From an uncultured Chlorobiaceae bacterium (GTDB lineage Bacteria > Bacteroidota > Chlorobiia > Chlorobiales > Chlorobiaceae), in the NCBI GenBank assembly GCA_903824045.1, contig CAIJVD010000031.1, forward strand, positions 1 through 34,499: a stretch of DNA of 34,499 nucleotides, read 5' to 3'. Position numbers and translations under genes: made by a program. Positions 15,451 through 24,665 of this stretch are shown here, piece by piece (position 1 is the stretch's first letter; each line of letters starts with the position of its first letter). The notes below the pieces were generated by a model. The model was not told the origin of the DNA. It saw nothing but the letters and a program-made list of their open reading frames with translations, and searched no databases.

Positions 15451-15726
15451 TTATACGATAACGGTAAAGCCGCCGAGGCCTCTTTCAGGTGTTTTTTCCT
15501 CTCTCCTGATGGAGGTGACTCTCGATCGTGAAGGTCCTTTTTCGGCCCGCCGTGCCAGCTCCAGAACCAGCTCCTCCGCTCCCTGAACCTCAATTTCCAC
15601 CGAGCCGTCCGGTCGGTTTCGTACCCATCCCCCAAGCTTCAGCTCGTTTGCCGCACGGTCAATAAACATCCTGAATCCAACGCCCTGAACAAGGCCGGAG
15701 ACCCTCAAATTAACCCTTTTTGTCAT
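15451..15726 (-). CDS. acyP: Acylphosphatase
   Basis: 91 aa, the normal size. It hydrolyses the carboxyl-phosphate bond of acylphosphates. The signature VQGVGFR carries the phosphate-binding Arg (Arg19), and GWVRNRPDGSVEIEVQG carries the catalytic Asn (Asn37). The C-terminal GLGGFTVIV is an ordinary edge strand. It starts 18 bases after the ftsH stop and ends at the shared terminator, so it is probably co-transcribed with ftsH. Confidence 0.95.
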   Translation of the reverse strand: MTKRVNLRVSGLVQGVGFRMFIDRAANELKLGGWVRNRPDGSVEIEVQGAEELVLELARRAEKGPSRSRVTSIRREEKTPERGLGGFTVIV

Positions 15727-15744
15727 GGTTTAATGCGAGGGCGG

Positions 15745-17832
15745 TTACGGTGTTTTACGGGCCTCTCTCAGCCTCGCAACGGCCTCCTCAAGCTCCGCCT
15801 GCTCACGCTCGCTGATGCTCAGCACCGGCTCCTCAGCGGAGGGTGTTTCCGGCCCATCACTCTCAATATCAGGCTCAATCTCCTCGGTGATGGTAACCGG
15901 GAAGAGTCCTTCAGGTCGTTTGCCGAGAATCTCTTCGATCTGGCTGTACTGAAGCATTTCTTTCAGGAGCAGTTCACTGGCAAGGCGTTCAAGCTTGTCA
16001 CGGTTCTCGGTCAGCAGCGCGTCAACCTTGATGCGTGACTCTTCGACAATGGCCATGACCTCCCTGTCGATAAGACGAGCGGTCTCTTCGCCGTATTTCT
16101 TGTCGATACCGGGGCTGCCGTAGTAGGGGTTGTTGCTTTCGAAGAAGGAGAGGTTGCCGAGCTTTTCGCTCATGCCGTAGACCATGACCATGTTGTAGGC
16201 TATGCTGGTTACCTTTTCCAGATCGTTCTGTGCGCCGGTAGAGATCTCATTGAAAATGATCTGCTCGGCGATGCGTCCCCCGAGCAGGCTGCAGATGCGC
16301 GCCAGCAACTCGTTTTTCGTCATCAGGTAGCGGTCCTCAAGCGGGATGTTCATGGTGTAGCCGAGCGCGCTCATGCCGCGAGGAACGATCGAGATTTTCT
16401 GGACGGGGTCGTTCTCCGGCATCATCCAGCTGATGACGGCATGGCCCGCCTCATGGTAGGCGACAATCTGCTTCTCTCTGGGGTTGATCACCTTGTTCTT
16501 TTTCTCAAGCCCCGCTACGACGCGCTCAATGGCGTCCTCAAAGTCTTTCATCTCGATGCTCAGCTTGTTTCGGCGCGATGCAAGCAGTGCGGCCTCGTTG
16601 GCGGCGTTGGCGATTTCGGCGCCTGCAAATCCGGGCGTCTGAGAGGCAAGCGCCTTGAGGTTGACGTCCGCCGAAAGGGAGAGGTTCTTGGTGTGTACCT
16701 TGAAAATATCGATGCGTCCCTTCAGGTCGGGCTTGTCGACCATGATCTGGCGGTCGAAGCGGCCGGGCCTGAGGAGCGCGGAGTCGAGCACGTCGGGCCG
16801 GTTGGTCGCAGCCATAAGGATGACGCCCTTGTCGGTTGCGAAACCGTCCATCTCCACAAGCAGCTGGTTGAGCGTGTTTTCACGTTCGTCATTGGCGCCC
16901 ATCATGGCGCCTTTGCCGCGGCTGCGGCCAACGGCGTCGATCTCGTCGATGAAGATGATACAGGGGGCTTTCTCCTTGGCCTGCTTGAAGAGGTCGCGCA
17001 CCCTTGCTGCACCGACGCCGACAAACATCTCGACGAAGTCCGAGCCGCTGATGCTGAAGAAGGGCACGTCGGCCTCGCCGGCAACTGCCTTGGCCAGAAG
17101 GGTTTTGCCTGTGCCCGGAGGGCCGACCAGCAGCACTCCCTTGGGCAGCTTGCCGCCGAGCTTGGTATACTTTTTCGGATCCTTGAGGAAGTCCACGACC
17201 TCCATGACCTCCGCCTTTGCCTCGTCGAGGCCGGCCACATCCTTGAAGGTGATGCGGGTGTGCTCGTCCAGGTTTTCGTAGAGTGCGGCCTTGTTCTTGC
17301 CGATGTTCATGAACTGCGCGCCCGGTCCGCCCATGCGCCGGAAGACGAAGAAATAGATGCCGATCAGAAGACCGAAGGGCAGCAGCCACTGCAGCAGTTC
17401 GCTGATCCATGTGCTGCTCGGAAGTCCCTGGTACTTGATCCCCTTGCTTTCGAGCAGAGGTACCAGTGTCTCATCGCGTACGGGGTTTACATAGATCTCC
17501 TCAGGTTTCGTCTGGGACTGAGGGAGATTGACTCCAGGCCCCTCCTTTGGCTGTTCCTTTGTGGCGAGGCCCGAAGAGACGCCGGGTTTGAGCTTGACGT
17601 ATATTCTTTCAGGAGAGATCTTTACTGATTCAACCTTGTTTTCGGTAATGAACTTGCGGAAGGTACTGTAGGGAATCTCCTGTGAAGTGCCTGACCAGAA
17701 AAAAGCGAGCTGTATGCCTATGAGAAGAACAATGACGACCACATAGTACATGATCGAGAATTTCGGTCGAGGCAGGTTGTTTTCCGGTTCGTTTTTATAG
17801 GGATTTGAGGGTCCGTTCGTTTTTTTTAACAT
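15745..17832 (-). CDS. ftsH: ATP-dependent zinc metalloprotease FtsH
   Basis: 695 aa from the ATG at 17832. Two membrane helices (about 25-46 and a second before FRRMGGPG) flank a periplasmic domain of roughly 100 residues. The AAA module follows with Walker A GPPGTGKT, Walker [12 protein letters not shown] and second region of homology [21 protein letters not shown]. The protease domain has HEAGH and the downstream acidic ligand in QNDLEKVT. It degrades membrane and unstable cytosolic proteins. The C-terminus carries an acidic Glu/Ser/Pro-rich tail of about 50 residues beyond the protease domain, a variable region in this family. The frame is open to 17877, but LMLKKTNGP begins most naturally at the internal ATG. 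Confidence 0.97.
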   Translation of the reverse strand: MLKKTNGPSNPYKNEPENNLPRPKFSIMYYVVVIVLLIGIQLAFFWSGTSQEIPYSTFRKFITENKVESVKISPERIYVKLKPGVSSGLATKEQPKEGPGVNLPQSQTKPEEIYVNPVRDETLVPLLESKGIKYQGLPSSTWISELLQWLLPFGLLIGIYFFVFRRMGGPGAQFMNIGKNKAALYENLDEHTRITFKDVAGLDEAKAEVMEVVDFLKDPKKYTKLGGKLPKGVLLVGPPGTGKTLLAKAVAGEADVPFFSISGSDFVEMFVGVGAARVRDLFKQAKEKAPCIIFIDEIDAVGRSRGKGAMMGANDERENTLNQLLVEMDGFATDKGVILMAATNRPDVLDSALLRPGRFDRQIMVDKPDLKGRIDIFKVHTKNLSLSADVNLKALASQTPGFAGAEIANAANEAALLASRRNKLSIEMKDFEDAIERVVAGLEKKNKVINPREKQIVAYHEAGHAVISWMMPENDPVQKISIVPRGMSALGYTMNIPLEDRYLMTKNELLARICSLLGGRIAEQIIFNEISTGAQNDLEKVTSIAYNMVMVYGMSEKLGNLSFFESNNPYYGSPGIDKKYGEETARLIDREVMAIVEESRIKVDALLTENRDKLERLASELLLKEMLQYSQIEEILGKRPEGLFPVTITEEIEPDIESDGPETPSAEEPVLSISEREQAELEEAVARLREARKTP

Positions 17833-18094
17833 CAATCGACAATAATGGTTATGGTAATTCAGCGGTGCCGGATGCAAGGGGATGCAAGGCCTGTAATTTA
17901 CTGGAAACTTTCATTTAAAGAACTATATCGTAAGAAAACATATCATATATTGACAAACGTAAAAATGAATTCCGGCGACTATAAGTTTCATGAGGTTCTG
18001 CCGGAGTTTTGTTAACCGGCAGCGCCCGTCAATAGTTTTATGGGCGGCATCTGTCGGTAGCTCTATCGATAACCCCATGAAGGAGATGACGTTC

Positions 18095-18931
18095 ATGAGT
18101 TCAGCCCGGGATAAGGCCAATACCAGAATTTCGGCATTGAAATCGCTCTTGTGTGTCGGACTCGACACTGATCCGGGGAAGATTCCCGCTCTCTTTTCAG
18201 CCTACGCCAATCCCGTTCTGGAGTTCAATCGTGCCATCATCAGGGCGACAGCGGATACGGCGGTCTCCTACAAGATCAACACGGCATTCTACGAATCGAG
18301 GGGGATCGAGGGGTTGAAGGATATGGAGCAGACGCTTGCCGCCATTCCCGATTCGATCATGACGATCGCCGACGCCAAGCGCGCCGATATCGGCAATACC
18401 AGCAGAATGTACGCGAAGGCTTTTTTTGAACACTGGCCCTTTGATGCCCTGACCGTTGCCCCCTATATGGGCTCAGACTCCCTCGAGCCTTTTTTCGCCT
18501 ATGAGGAGAAGCTCGTTTTCGTGCTCTGTCTCACTTCGAACCCGGGATCGGCGGATTTTGAGGAGCAGCCGTTGCAGAGCGGCCAGCCACTCTACCGCTC
18601 GGTGCTTCAGCATGTCGCCTCATGGAGCCGAAACGGCAACGGCGGCGTGGTGGTCGGGGCCACCAAAAGCTCGCAGCTTGGCGAGATACGCAGTCAGGCG
18701 CCGGGACTTTTTCTGCTTATTCCGGGTGTGGGCGCCCAGGGCGGATCGCTCGAAGAGGCGGTTGACCTTGGTGTTGACGGGAACCGTCAGAGTGCCCTGA
18801 TCAATGTCAGTCGCAGCCTCATCTATCCCGAAGCTCCGGCATCCGGATCGTTTTTGTCGATCGATGCCTATGAGCGGGCGGTCGCTGAAGAGGCGGACAA
18901 AATTCATGCAGGGATGAAGCATCTGTTATAG
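18095..18931 (+). CDS. pyrF: Orotidine 5'-phosphate decarboxylase (type 2 family)
   Basis: 278 aa from the ATG at 18095. Last step of UMP synthesis, OMP to UMP. The catalytic Lys/Asp array is DAKRADIGNT (Asp93, Lys95, Asp98). N-terminal LCVGLDTDPGKIP and C-terminal LLIPGVGAQGG (phosphate-binding loop) are as expected for the longer PyrF group. The open frame extends upstream to 17990, but AAGGAG at 18079-18084 fits the ATG at 18095 and the extra residues are not family-like. It is divergent from ftsH and is not in a larger pyrimidine operon here; pyrG is elsewhere in the window. Confidence 0.95.
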   Translation: MSSARDKANTRISALKSLLCVGLDTDPGKIPALFSAYANPVLEFNRAIIRATADTAVSYKINTAFYESRGIEGLKDMEQTLAAIPDSIMTIADAKRADIGNTSRMYAKAFFEHWPFDALTVAPYMGSDSLEPFFAYEEKLVFVLCLTSNPGSADFEEQPLQSGQPLYRSVLQHVASWSRNGNGGVVVGATKSSQLGEIRSQAPGLFLLIPGVGAQGGSLEEAVDLGVDGNRQSALINVSRSLIYPEAPASGSFLSIDAYERAVAEEADKIHAGMKHLL

Positions 18932-19037
18932 ATCTTCCCTATATTGGGAGACTTTTCGAATCTCAATCAGGTTGGCTTTCAGAGGTGTTGAGTGCCATTA
19001 TTTCCTTTCTTGAGGATTAACCAACAATTTTGTTGCC

Positions 19038-20882
19038 ATGTGTGGAATAGTAGGATATATCGGCTGGCGTGAAGCCGCGCCATTGTTGCTGACCGGCTTG
19101 AAGCGGCTTGAGTACAGAGGCTACGATTCAGCAGGGATAGCCCTTTTGAACGGGACCCTTTCGGTAATGAAGCAGAAGGGGAGCGTCGGAGGTCTGGAGA
19201 CGGACACCGGTGAGCGTCGCGAGGCGCTCAAGGGCGCAACGATCGGTATCGGCCACACCCGGTGGGCGACGCACGGTGACCCGAGCGACCGCAACGCTCA
19301 CCCGCACATGAATGCCGCGGGGGACATCGCTCTCATCCATAACGGAATCATTGAAAACTACTCAGCCCTGAAGCAGGAGCTCATCTCAGAAGGGTATAGC
19401 TTTGCCAGCGACACCGATTCCGAGGTGCTTGTTCATCTTATCGATCGGATCTGGAAGAGTGACCGGTCGCTCTCTCTTGAGTCGGTTGTTCGCAGCTCCC
19501 TCCGCCATGTTGAGGGTGCTTACGGCATCTGCGTCATCTCCTCGCGCGAGCCTGACCGGATTATTGTCGCCCGCAAGGGCAGCCCGCTGGTCATCGGCAT
19601 CGGCAAGGAGGAGTACTTCATCGCCTCTGATGCGGCCCCGATTGTCGAGCATACCAACAAGGTGATTTATCTCTCCGACGGCGAGCTTGCCGTTGTGACG
19701 AGGACCGGATACACAGTCAAGACTATCGAGAATATTGAGCAGGAGAAGGTTGTTACAGAGCTTGATTTCTCTCTGGAAAAAATAGAGAAGGGGGGCTTTG
19801 AGCACTTCATGCTCAAGGAGATCTTTGAGCAGCCGACCGTGATGCACGACGTGATGAGGGGCCGAGTGCGACTCGAGGAGGGCCGGGTATGCCTTGGCGG
19901 TATTGAGGACTACCTCGACCGGCTGAAGCAGGCCAAGCGCATTGTCATCTGTGCCTGTGGTACGAGCTGGCACGCAGGCCTGATTGGCGAGTACCTCATC
20001 GAGGAGTTTGCCCGCATCCCTGTTGAGGTCGATTATGCTTCCGAGTTCCGCTACCGCAATCCGATTGTCGGCGTGGATGATGTCGTTATTGTCATTTCAC
20101 AGTCGGGCGAGACTGCCGATACCCTCGCCGCCCTTCGTGCGGCCAAGGAGAAAGGGGCTCTTGTTATGGGTATCTGCAATGTGGTCGGTTCGACCATTGC
20201 CCGCGAAACCCTCTGCGGCATGTACACCCATGCCGGCCCGGAGGTCGGCGTCGCTTCGACCAAGGCGTTCACTGCCCAGGTTATCATGCTCTACATGCTC
20301 GCCCTCGCGCTCAGCAAGGGCCGGACCATCTCTCACAGCGAGATTGCGCTTAACCTCCGCGAGCTTGCCGATCTGCCCGAAAAAGCCGACAGGATTCTCA
20401 ACCTCGACAGCCAGATCCAGAGCATCGCGGCGCTTTTCAAGGATGCCAAAAACTTCCTCTATCTTGGCCGCGGCTACAACTTCCCGGTTGCGCTCGAAGG
20501 GGCGCTGAAGCTCAAGGAGATCTCCTACATCCATGCCGAAGGCTATCCGGCAGCAGAGATGAAGCACGGCCCGATTGCCTTGATTGACGAGGACATGCCG
20601 GTCATCTTCATCGCCACCCGCGACAGCACCTATACCAAGATTCTCAGCAACATCGAAGAGGTGCGGAGCCGCAAAGGCCGTGTCATCGCCATCGCCAACG
20701 AGGGAGACAAGGAGATCGGCCGTCTTGCCGAGCACGTCATCTACATCCCGCAGTCCTCAGGGCCGATCACGCCGCTTTTGACCGTCATTCCGTTGCAGTT
20801 GCTCGCCTACCACATCGCCACGCTTCGTGGCTGCAACGTCGACCGACCAAGGAACCTTGCCAAGTCGGTGACTGTTGAGTAG
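19038..20882 (+). CDS. glmS: Glutamine-fructose-6-phosphate aminotransferase (isomerizing)
   Basis: 614 aa, full length. It makes glucosamine-6-phosphate, the entry to peptidoglycan and LPS amino sugars. Cys2 of MCGIVGYIGWR is the glutaminase nucleophile. HTRWATHGDPSDRNAHPH and the later glutaminase motifs follow. The C-terminal half has two sugar-isomerase (SIS) domains (CGTSWHAG, SQSGETADT, VASTKAFTAQ, HAEGYPAAEMKHGPIALID) and ends with the usual PRNLAKSVTVE. No Shine-Dalgarno sequence is seen; a short CAACAA/TTGTTG inverted repeat (19022-19035) sits directly before the ATG. It is monocistronic, bounded by the terminator at 20928. Confidence 0.98.
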   Translation: MCGIVGYIGWREAAPLLLTGLKRLEYRGYDSAGIALLNGTLSVMKQKGSVGGLETDTGERREALKGATIGIGHTRWATHGDPSDRNAHPHMNAAGDIALIHNGIIENYSALKQELISEGYSFASDTDSEVLVHLIDRIWKSDRSLSLESVVRSSLRHVEGAYGICVISSREPDRIIVARKGSPLVIGIGKEEYFIASDAAPIVEHTNKVIYLSDGELAVVTRTGYTVKTIENIEQEKVVTELDFSLEKIEKGGFEHFMLKEIFEQPTVMHDVMRGRVRLEEGRVCLGGIEDYLDRLKQAKRIVICACGTSWHAGLIGEYLIEEFARIPVEVDYASEFRYRNPIVGVDDVVIVISQSGETADTLAALRAAKEKGALVMGICNVVGSTIARETLCGMYTHAGPEVGVASTKAFTAQVIMLYMLALALSKGRTISHSEIALNLRELADLPEKADRILNLDSQIQSIAALFKDAKNFLYLGRGYNFPVALEGALKLKEISYIHAEGYPAAEMKHGPIALIDEDMPVIFIATRDSTYTKILSNIEEVRSRKGRVIAIANEGDKEIGRLAEHVIYIPQSSGPITPLLTVIPLQLLAYHIATLRGCNVDRPRNLAKSVTVE

Positions 20883-20927
20883 TTTTTAGGGAGGGATTTG
20901 CCCTCCTGAACTGTAGCCCAAACTCAC

Positions 20928-20972
20928 GCCGAAGCGGGGAGCACCCAGGTGTTTTCCCCGCTTCGGCTTTTT
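20928..20972 (+). terminator. Strong intrinsic terminator after glmS
   Basis: GCCGAAGCGGGGA (20928-20940) pairs perfectly over 13 bp with TCCCCGCTTCGGC (20955-20967), loop 14 bases, followed by T5. The strongest terminator in the window. Confidence 0.95.
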
Positions 20973-21063
20973 CGTTTTGTGCGGCAGGGAATTATTACGG
21001 GTAAGGGCCTGTTCAGTCATAGGTTATATGGAGTTTCAATCATTCCAGGCAGTGAGTTGTTCT

Positions 21064-22005
21064 ATGCAGGGTCATATCGTTATTACCGGAGCCACTGGTG
21101 TAATCGGCGTCGAGCTTGCCGAGAGGCTTATCAATCGAGGGGCGCGGGTCGTCGTTTTTGCCCGGTCTGTTAAGAGCGCCGAGGAGAAGATTCCTGGTGC
21201 CGCGGGCTATGTGAAGTGGGATTCCGATATGGAGAGCGGCGAATGGACCGGCTACATCAGCGGCGCCAGGGCGGTGATTCATCTTGCGGGCAAGCCGCTG
21301 CTTGAAAGCCGCTGGAGTCCGGAGCACAAGGCGGAGTGCTACGATTCGCGCATTCTCGGCACCCGTCATCTGACGGCGGCCATAGTCTCTGCGCCCGAGA
21401 AACCCGGTGTCTTTATTTCCGCCTCTGCCATCGGCTATTATGGCTCCTTTGATTCCTGCAAGGATACAGAGGATCTTCTCGAGTCCGCTCCGGGAGGAAG
21501 TGATTTTCTTGCCAAAATCTGCATTGACTGGGAGGAGGAGGCTCTTCCTGCCGCCGATTGCGGAGTGCGTCTTGTTCTGCTGAGAACCGGAATTGTTCTG
21601 TCAACCCGGGGAGGGATGCTGCAGAAGATGATCACGCCGTTCAGTGTTTTTCTCGGAGGTCCTGTCGGCACGGGGAGGCAGTGCATCTCCTGGATCCATC
21701 TCGATGACGAGCTTGCCTGTATCCTCGAGGCGCTGGACAATCCTGAGTATAAAGGCGCGATCAATGCTGTCAGCCCGAAGCCGATATCGATGAGGGATTT
21801 TGCCACCGTGCTGGGCTCTGTTCTCGGTCGGCCGTCGATTCTGCCGGTGCCGAAGCTCGCCGTTCAGCTTCTGTTGGGTGAGGGCGCGGACTATGCGGTC
21901 AGAGGGCAAAAGGTCAAGCCGGGATTTCTCGAAAAGCAGGGCTTTATTTTCAGGTATACGAAACTCTCTGATGCCATCAGGGAGCTGGTCTCAAGCAAGA
22001 GGTGA
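21064..22005 (+). CDS. TIGR01777/YfcH-family NAD-dependent epimerase-like protein
   Basis: 313 aa from the ATG at 21064. N-terminal Rossmann motif GATGVIG, then HLAGKPL, SASAIGYYG (active-site Tyr region), LRTGIVLSTRGGML and a conserved SWIHLDDE. The C-terminal part resembles DUF1731 (LLLGEGADYAVRGQKVKPGFL). This short-chain dehydrogenase/epimerase subfamily is widespread and its substrate is unknown. In-frame starts exist at 20977 and 21028, but they add residues not found in relatives and the first lies next to the glmS terminator. It ends 64 bases before the Dps-like gene, so the two could share a transcript. Confidence 0.9.
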   Translation: MQGHIVITGATGVIGVELAERLINRGARVVVFARSVKSAEEKIPGAAGYVKWDSDMESGEWTGYISGARAVIHLAGKPLLESRWSPEHKAECYDSRILGTRHLTAAIVSAPEKPGVFISASAIGYYGSFDSCKDTEDLLESAPGGSDFLAKICIDWEEEALPAADCGVRLVLLRTGIVLSTRGGMLQKMITPFSVFLGGPVGTGRQCISWIHLDDELACILEALDNPEYKGAINAVSPKPISMRDFATVLGSVLGRPSILPVPKLAVQLLLGEGADYAVRGQKVKPGFLEKQGFIFRYTKLSDAIRELVSSKR

Positions 22006-22069
22006 CGATCCCCGGAGGTTGCGTGGGGGACGGCAGCTCATTCAGCAACGAAATAACAGGAGGAAGATC

Positions 22070-22567
22070 ATGGGTACCAGAGGACGTGAAATTGTCGGGG
22101 AACATCTTCCCCGTGTGCTTGAGCTGCTCAACAAGGCATTTGCCGACGAGTGGCTGGCCTATTATCAGTACTGGCTTGGTGCAAAGGTTGTTCAGGGGCC
22201 GATGAAGGATGCGGTGATCGCCGAGCTTCTCCAGCATGCCGCCGATGAGCTTCGCCATGCCGATATGGTGACAACGAGGATTATTCAGCTTGGAGGAACC
22301 CCCATTACCAGCCCAAAGGAGTGGTTCACCTGGGCCAACTGCGGTTATGCTGCCCCGGATGACCCCTTTGTCAAAAAGATTCTTGAGCAGAATATTGCCG
22401 GAGAGCAGTGCGCTATCAATGTCTACAACAGCATTATCGGCGAGATTGGGCTCAAGGATCCGGTGACCTACAATCTTGCGGTGCAGATTCTTCAGGATGA
22501 GGTGGAGCATGAGGAGGACCTGCAGGCCCTGCTCGAAGATCTGGGAGTTTTTCTCGTCCGCTCTTAG
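22070..22567 (+). CDS. Dps-like / thioferritin-type diiron protein
   Basis: 165 aa from the ATG at 22070, supported by CAGGAGGAAG upstream. A four-helix ferritin-like fold with ligands Glu27, Glu60-x2-His63, Glu112 and Glu144-x2-His147. Two cysteines, Cys91 (in NCGYAAPDDP) and Cys114 (in GEQCAINVY), lie next to the diiron site. That pair is the hallmark of the Dps-like (DPSL/thioferritin) group of archaea and anaerobic bacteria, distinguishing it from bacterioferritin (no heme Met is apparent) and classical Dps. Likely role: iron storage with peroxide detoxification, sensible in a strict anaerobe. It is followed by a terminator shared with the convergent RNA-binding protein gene. Confidence 0.88.
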   Translation: MGTRGREIVGEHLPRVLELLNKAFADEWLAYYQYWLGAKVVQGPMKDAVIAELLQHAADELRHADMVTTRIIQLGGTPITSPKEWFTWANCGYAAPDDPFVKKILEQNIAGEQCAINVYNSIIGEIGLKDPVTYNLAVQILQDEVEHEEDLQALLEDLGVFLVRS

Positions 22568-22590
22568 ACAGCGCTTCCCGGGGGGAAATG

Positions 22591-22620
22591 AAAAAGCCAG
22601 ACAAATGCCTGGCTTTTTTT
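22591..22620. terminator. Bidirectional terminator between the Dps-like and RRM genes
   Basis: AAAAAGCCAG (22591-22600) pairs with CTGGCTTTTT (22609-22618) around an 8-base loop, with T7 at the plus-strand end. It is symmetric and serves the convergent genes on both sides. Confidence 0.9.
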
Positions 22621-22645
22621 ACTCGAAACAACGAAAAAACTGCAA

Positions 22646-22918
22646 TCAGTAGCGATCTCTTCTTGCCGGCCGTTCTTCGCGCGGTCTTGCTTCGTTGACC
22701 TTTATGGTGCGGCCTTTCAAATCTTTGTCGTTCATTGATTCGATGGCTTCACGAGCCTCACTGTCGTTAGGCATGTCGACAAATCCAAACCCTTTGGAGC
22801 GGCCTGAAAACTTGTCGTTAATGATGTTTGCGGTGTCTACCTGCCCGAATTGGGAAAAAACGTCACGCAGATCATCTTCAGATACAGTGTAAGGCAAATT
22901 GCCAATGTAAATATTCAT
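22646..22918 (-). CDS. Small RRM-domain RNA-binding protein
   Basis: 90 aa, a single RNA recognition motif. RNP2 is IYIGNL (residues 3-8) and RNP1 is KGFGFVDM, followed by the usual second helix and last strand. The tail is short and Arg/Glu-rich (PREERPARRDRY). These resemble the cold-inducible Rbp proteins of cyanobacteria and Bacteroidota and probably act in RNA folding or stability. It is transcribed alone from a long upstream region with a possible promoter (22943-22970) and an inverted repeat (22998-23018). Confidence 0.94.
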   Translation of the reverse strand: MNIYIGNLPYTVSEDDLRDVFSQFGQVDTANIINDKFSGRSKGFGFVDMPNDSEAREAIESMNDKDLKGRTIKVNEARPREERPARRDRY

Positions 22919-22942
22919 TGTTAGTCTCTGTAAACATGTGCA

Positions 22943-22970
22943 TTGATAGCAAAGAGAGGCTGGCCGTCAA
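22943..22970 (-). promoter_or_regulatory. Candidate promoter of the RRM protein gene
   Basis: On the minus strand TTGACG (22970-22965) and TATCAA (22948-22943) with a 16-base spacer. The -35 matches five of six bases, the -10 four of six. Predicted 5' leader about 20 bases. Confidence 0.4.
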
Positions 22971-22997
22971 CCAAAGCACAAATTAAACGGCACAGCG

Positions 22998-23018
22998 ATC
23001 AGCCAACCATTGGCTGAT
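22998..23018. promoter_or_regulatory. Perfect 9-bp inverted repeat upstream of the RRM gene
   Basis: ATCAGCCAA (22998-23006) and TTGGCTGAT (23010-23018) around CCA. It lies 28 bases upstream of the proposed -35 box, where an activator could bind. No T run follows in either direction, so it is not a terminator. Confidence 0.45.
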
Positions 23019-23321
23019 TTCTGCGCCTAATTTACCGCAATCAAGAGTGTATTTCCAAAAAAAAACCATTTCTGGCAGCCATTTTCCGGCCTCGGCTGCG
23101 TCTGCCGAGCGGGTTGCTCCGGCGCAGTTTCACTCCTCTTCTCCACGCCTTCGTTCCTTTCGGCCCGCTTTTCGTGGGTTGCATTCTGTCCGGCATAATC
23201 TCTCGATTTCAACGATTATGTAATAAAGTGCGCCTATGATTTTGGTATGCTTTAATAAATAACTACATTTTCGTTGTTATCGTAAATAATTAAGGTGTGC
23301 GTAATTTTATTTGATCGGGTT

Positions 23322-24656
23322 ATGAGGAAGAGCGTTATAGCGTCGGGTGTGCTTCTGCTTGCAGGACTGCTGGTTCAGAGTTCGGCCCATGCAGCTGAGC
23401 GGGTTGTTACCGACAGCGGCACCACTGCATGGATGCTGACATCCACAGCACTGGTACTTCTTATGGTTCCAGGACTTGCCATGTTCTATGGAGGTCTTGT
23501 CCGGACAAAAAATGTGCTCGGTACCATGATGCACAGTTTTGGCGCAATGGTGATCATCGGCGTACTCTGGCCTATGGTGGGGTATTCGCTGAGTTTCGGC
23601 CCAGGGGTTTTAGGCGGCTTTGTTGGATGGGACAGCAATCTGTTCATGCTTCAGGGGATCGATGAAAAGATCATGCCCACCCATATCCCGGAGTATGTTT
23701 TTGCCATGTTCCAGGGAAAATTTGCCATCATCACTCCGGCGCTTATTGCCGGTGCATTTGCCGAAAGGGTCAACTTCAAGGGGTATGCCCTCTTCATTGC
23801 GCTCTGGAGTATTCTTGTCTACAGCCCGATCTGCCACTGGGTGTGGGCTCCTGACGGTTTTCTGTTCAACCTCGGCGCATCCGGCGCAATCGATTTTGCA
23901 GGCGGAACCGTTGTGCATATCTCTTCGGGCGTCACCGCGCTTGTCGCGGCGCTCTATCTCGGTAAACGGCGCGGCTATCCCCGCAATGTGATGCACCCGA
24001 ACAACCTTGTCATGACGCTCATCGGCGCGGGTCTTCTGTGGGTTGGATGGTTCGGATTCAATGCAGGAAGCGCTATTGCCAGCGATCTTGCTACCGCCAG
24101 AGCGCTTACGGTAACTCAGGTTGCGGCGGCTTCGGGGGCATTTGCCTGGATGATTATCGAGGTGTTTCATCATGGAAAGGCAACAAGCCTTGGCGTGGCA
24201 TCGGGAATTCTTGCCGGTCTTGTGGCTATCACGCCTGCCGCAGGTGTTGTGCAGCCTTCCGGCGCTTTCGCGCTCGGGGCTCTTGCCGCTTCGATCTGCT
24301 ATACGGCGATTTTGATCAAGAACCGGCTTGGTTATGACGACAGCCTCGACGCTTTCGGCGTCCACGGTGTCGGAGGTATAGTCGGCGCACTCGCGCTGGT
24401 ATTCTTTATTCGGCCTGCATGGATGGCAGATGCCGCCGCAAAGACGGCCTCAAAGAGCTGGACGGTGTGGCAGCAGCTCGGCGTTCAGGCGACGGCGGTC
24501 GGCGTTACCATCGCTTACGCTGCAACACTATCCCTTGTACTGCTTGTGCTGGTTGAGAAAACTGTCGGGCTGCGCATCAGCGAAAATGATGAGATGTCGG
24601 GTCTTGACCACAGCATGCACGGCGAGCACGGGTACGGCCTCATCAATCTTAATTAA
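23322..24656 (+). CDS. amtB: Ammonium transporter
   Basis: 444 aa from the ATG at 23322. A cleavable signal peptide (MRKSVIASGVLLLAGLLVQSSAHA) precedes the Amt fold, as in many bacterial AmtB proteins. Family hallmarks are GLAMFYGGLVRTKNVL, the pore histidines in VVHISSG and in FGVHGVGGIVGAL, and FNAGSA. About 11 membrane helices follow the signal peptide, and the C-terminal tail carries the PII-contact region (ISENDEMSGLDHSMHGE). It conducts ammonium/ammonia for assimilation. The PII gene begins 9 bases after its stop, the classic amtB-glnK arrangement. A start at 23295 is possible but would spoil the signal peptide. Confidence 0.96.
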   Translation: MRKSVIASGVLLLAGLLVQSSAHAAERVVTDSGTTAWMLTSTALVLLMVPGLAMFYGGLVRTKNVLGTMMHSFGAMVIIGVLWPMVGYSLSFGPGVLGGFVGWDSNLFMLQGIDEKIMPTHIPEYVFAMFQGKFAIITPALIAGAFAERVNFKGYALFIALWSILVYSPICHWVWAPDGFLFNLGASGAIDFAGGTVVHISSGVTALVAALYLGKRRGYPRNVMHPNNLVMTLIGAGLLWVGWFGFNAGSAIASDLATARALTVTQVAAASGAFAWMIIEVFHHGKATSLGVASGILAGLVAITPAAGVVQPSGAFALGALAASICYTAILIKNRLGYDDSLDAFGVHGVGGIVGALALVFFIRPAWMADAAAKTASKSWTVWQQLGVQATAVGVTIAYAATLSLVLLVLVEKTVGLRISENDEMSGLDHSMHGEHGYGLINLN

Positions 24657-24665
24657 TCCAGAGTA

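Larger units (their letters stand above)
22919..23321. other. 403-base divergent gene-free region between the RRM gene and amtB
   Basis: No convincing gene. A 61-codon minus-strand frame (23027-23212) has an unnatural composition and no ribosome site. The RRM-side half holds a likely promoter and a perfect 9-bp inverted repeat; the amtB-side last 100 bases are A/T-rich as expected of a promoter zone, but I could not fix -35/-10 boxes. Confidence 0.6.

Noticed and set aside
18932-19037. glmS ribozyme in the glmS leader
   Set aside because: The 106-base leader is too short for the ribozyme core plus its pseudoknots, and the element is typical of Firmicutes.
23027-23212. 61-codon minus-strand frame in the gap before amtB
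   Set aside because: Low-complexity charged translation, no ribosome site, no family resemblance.
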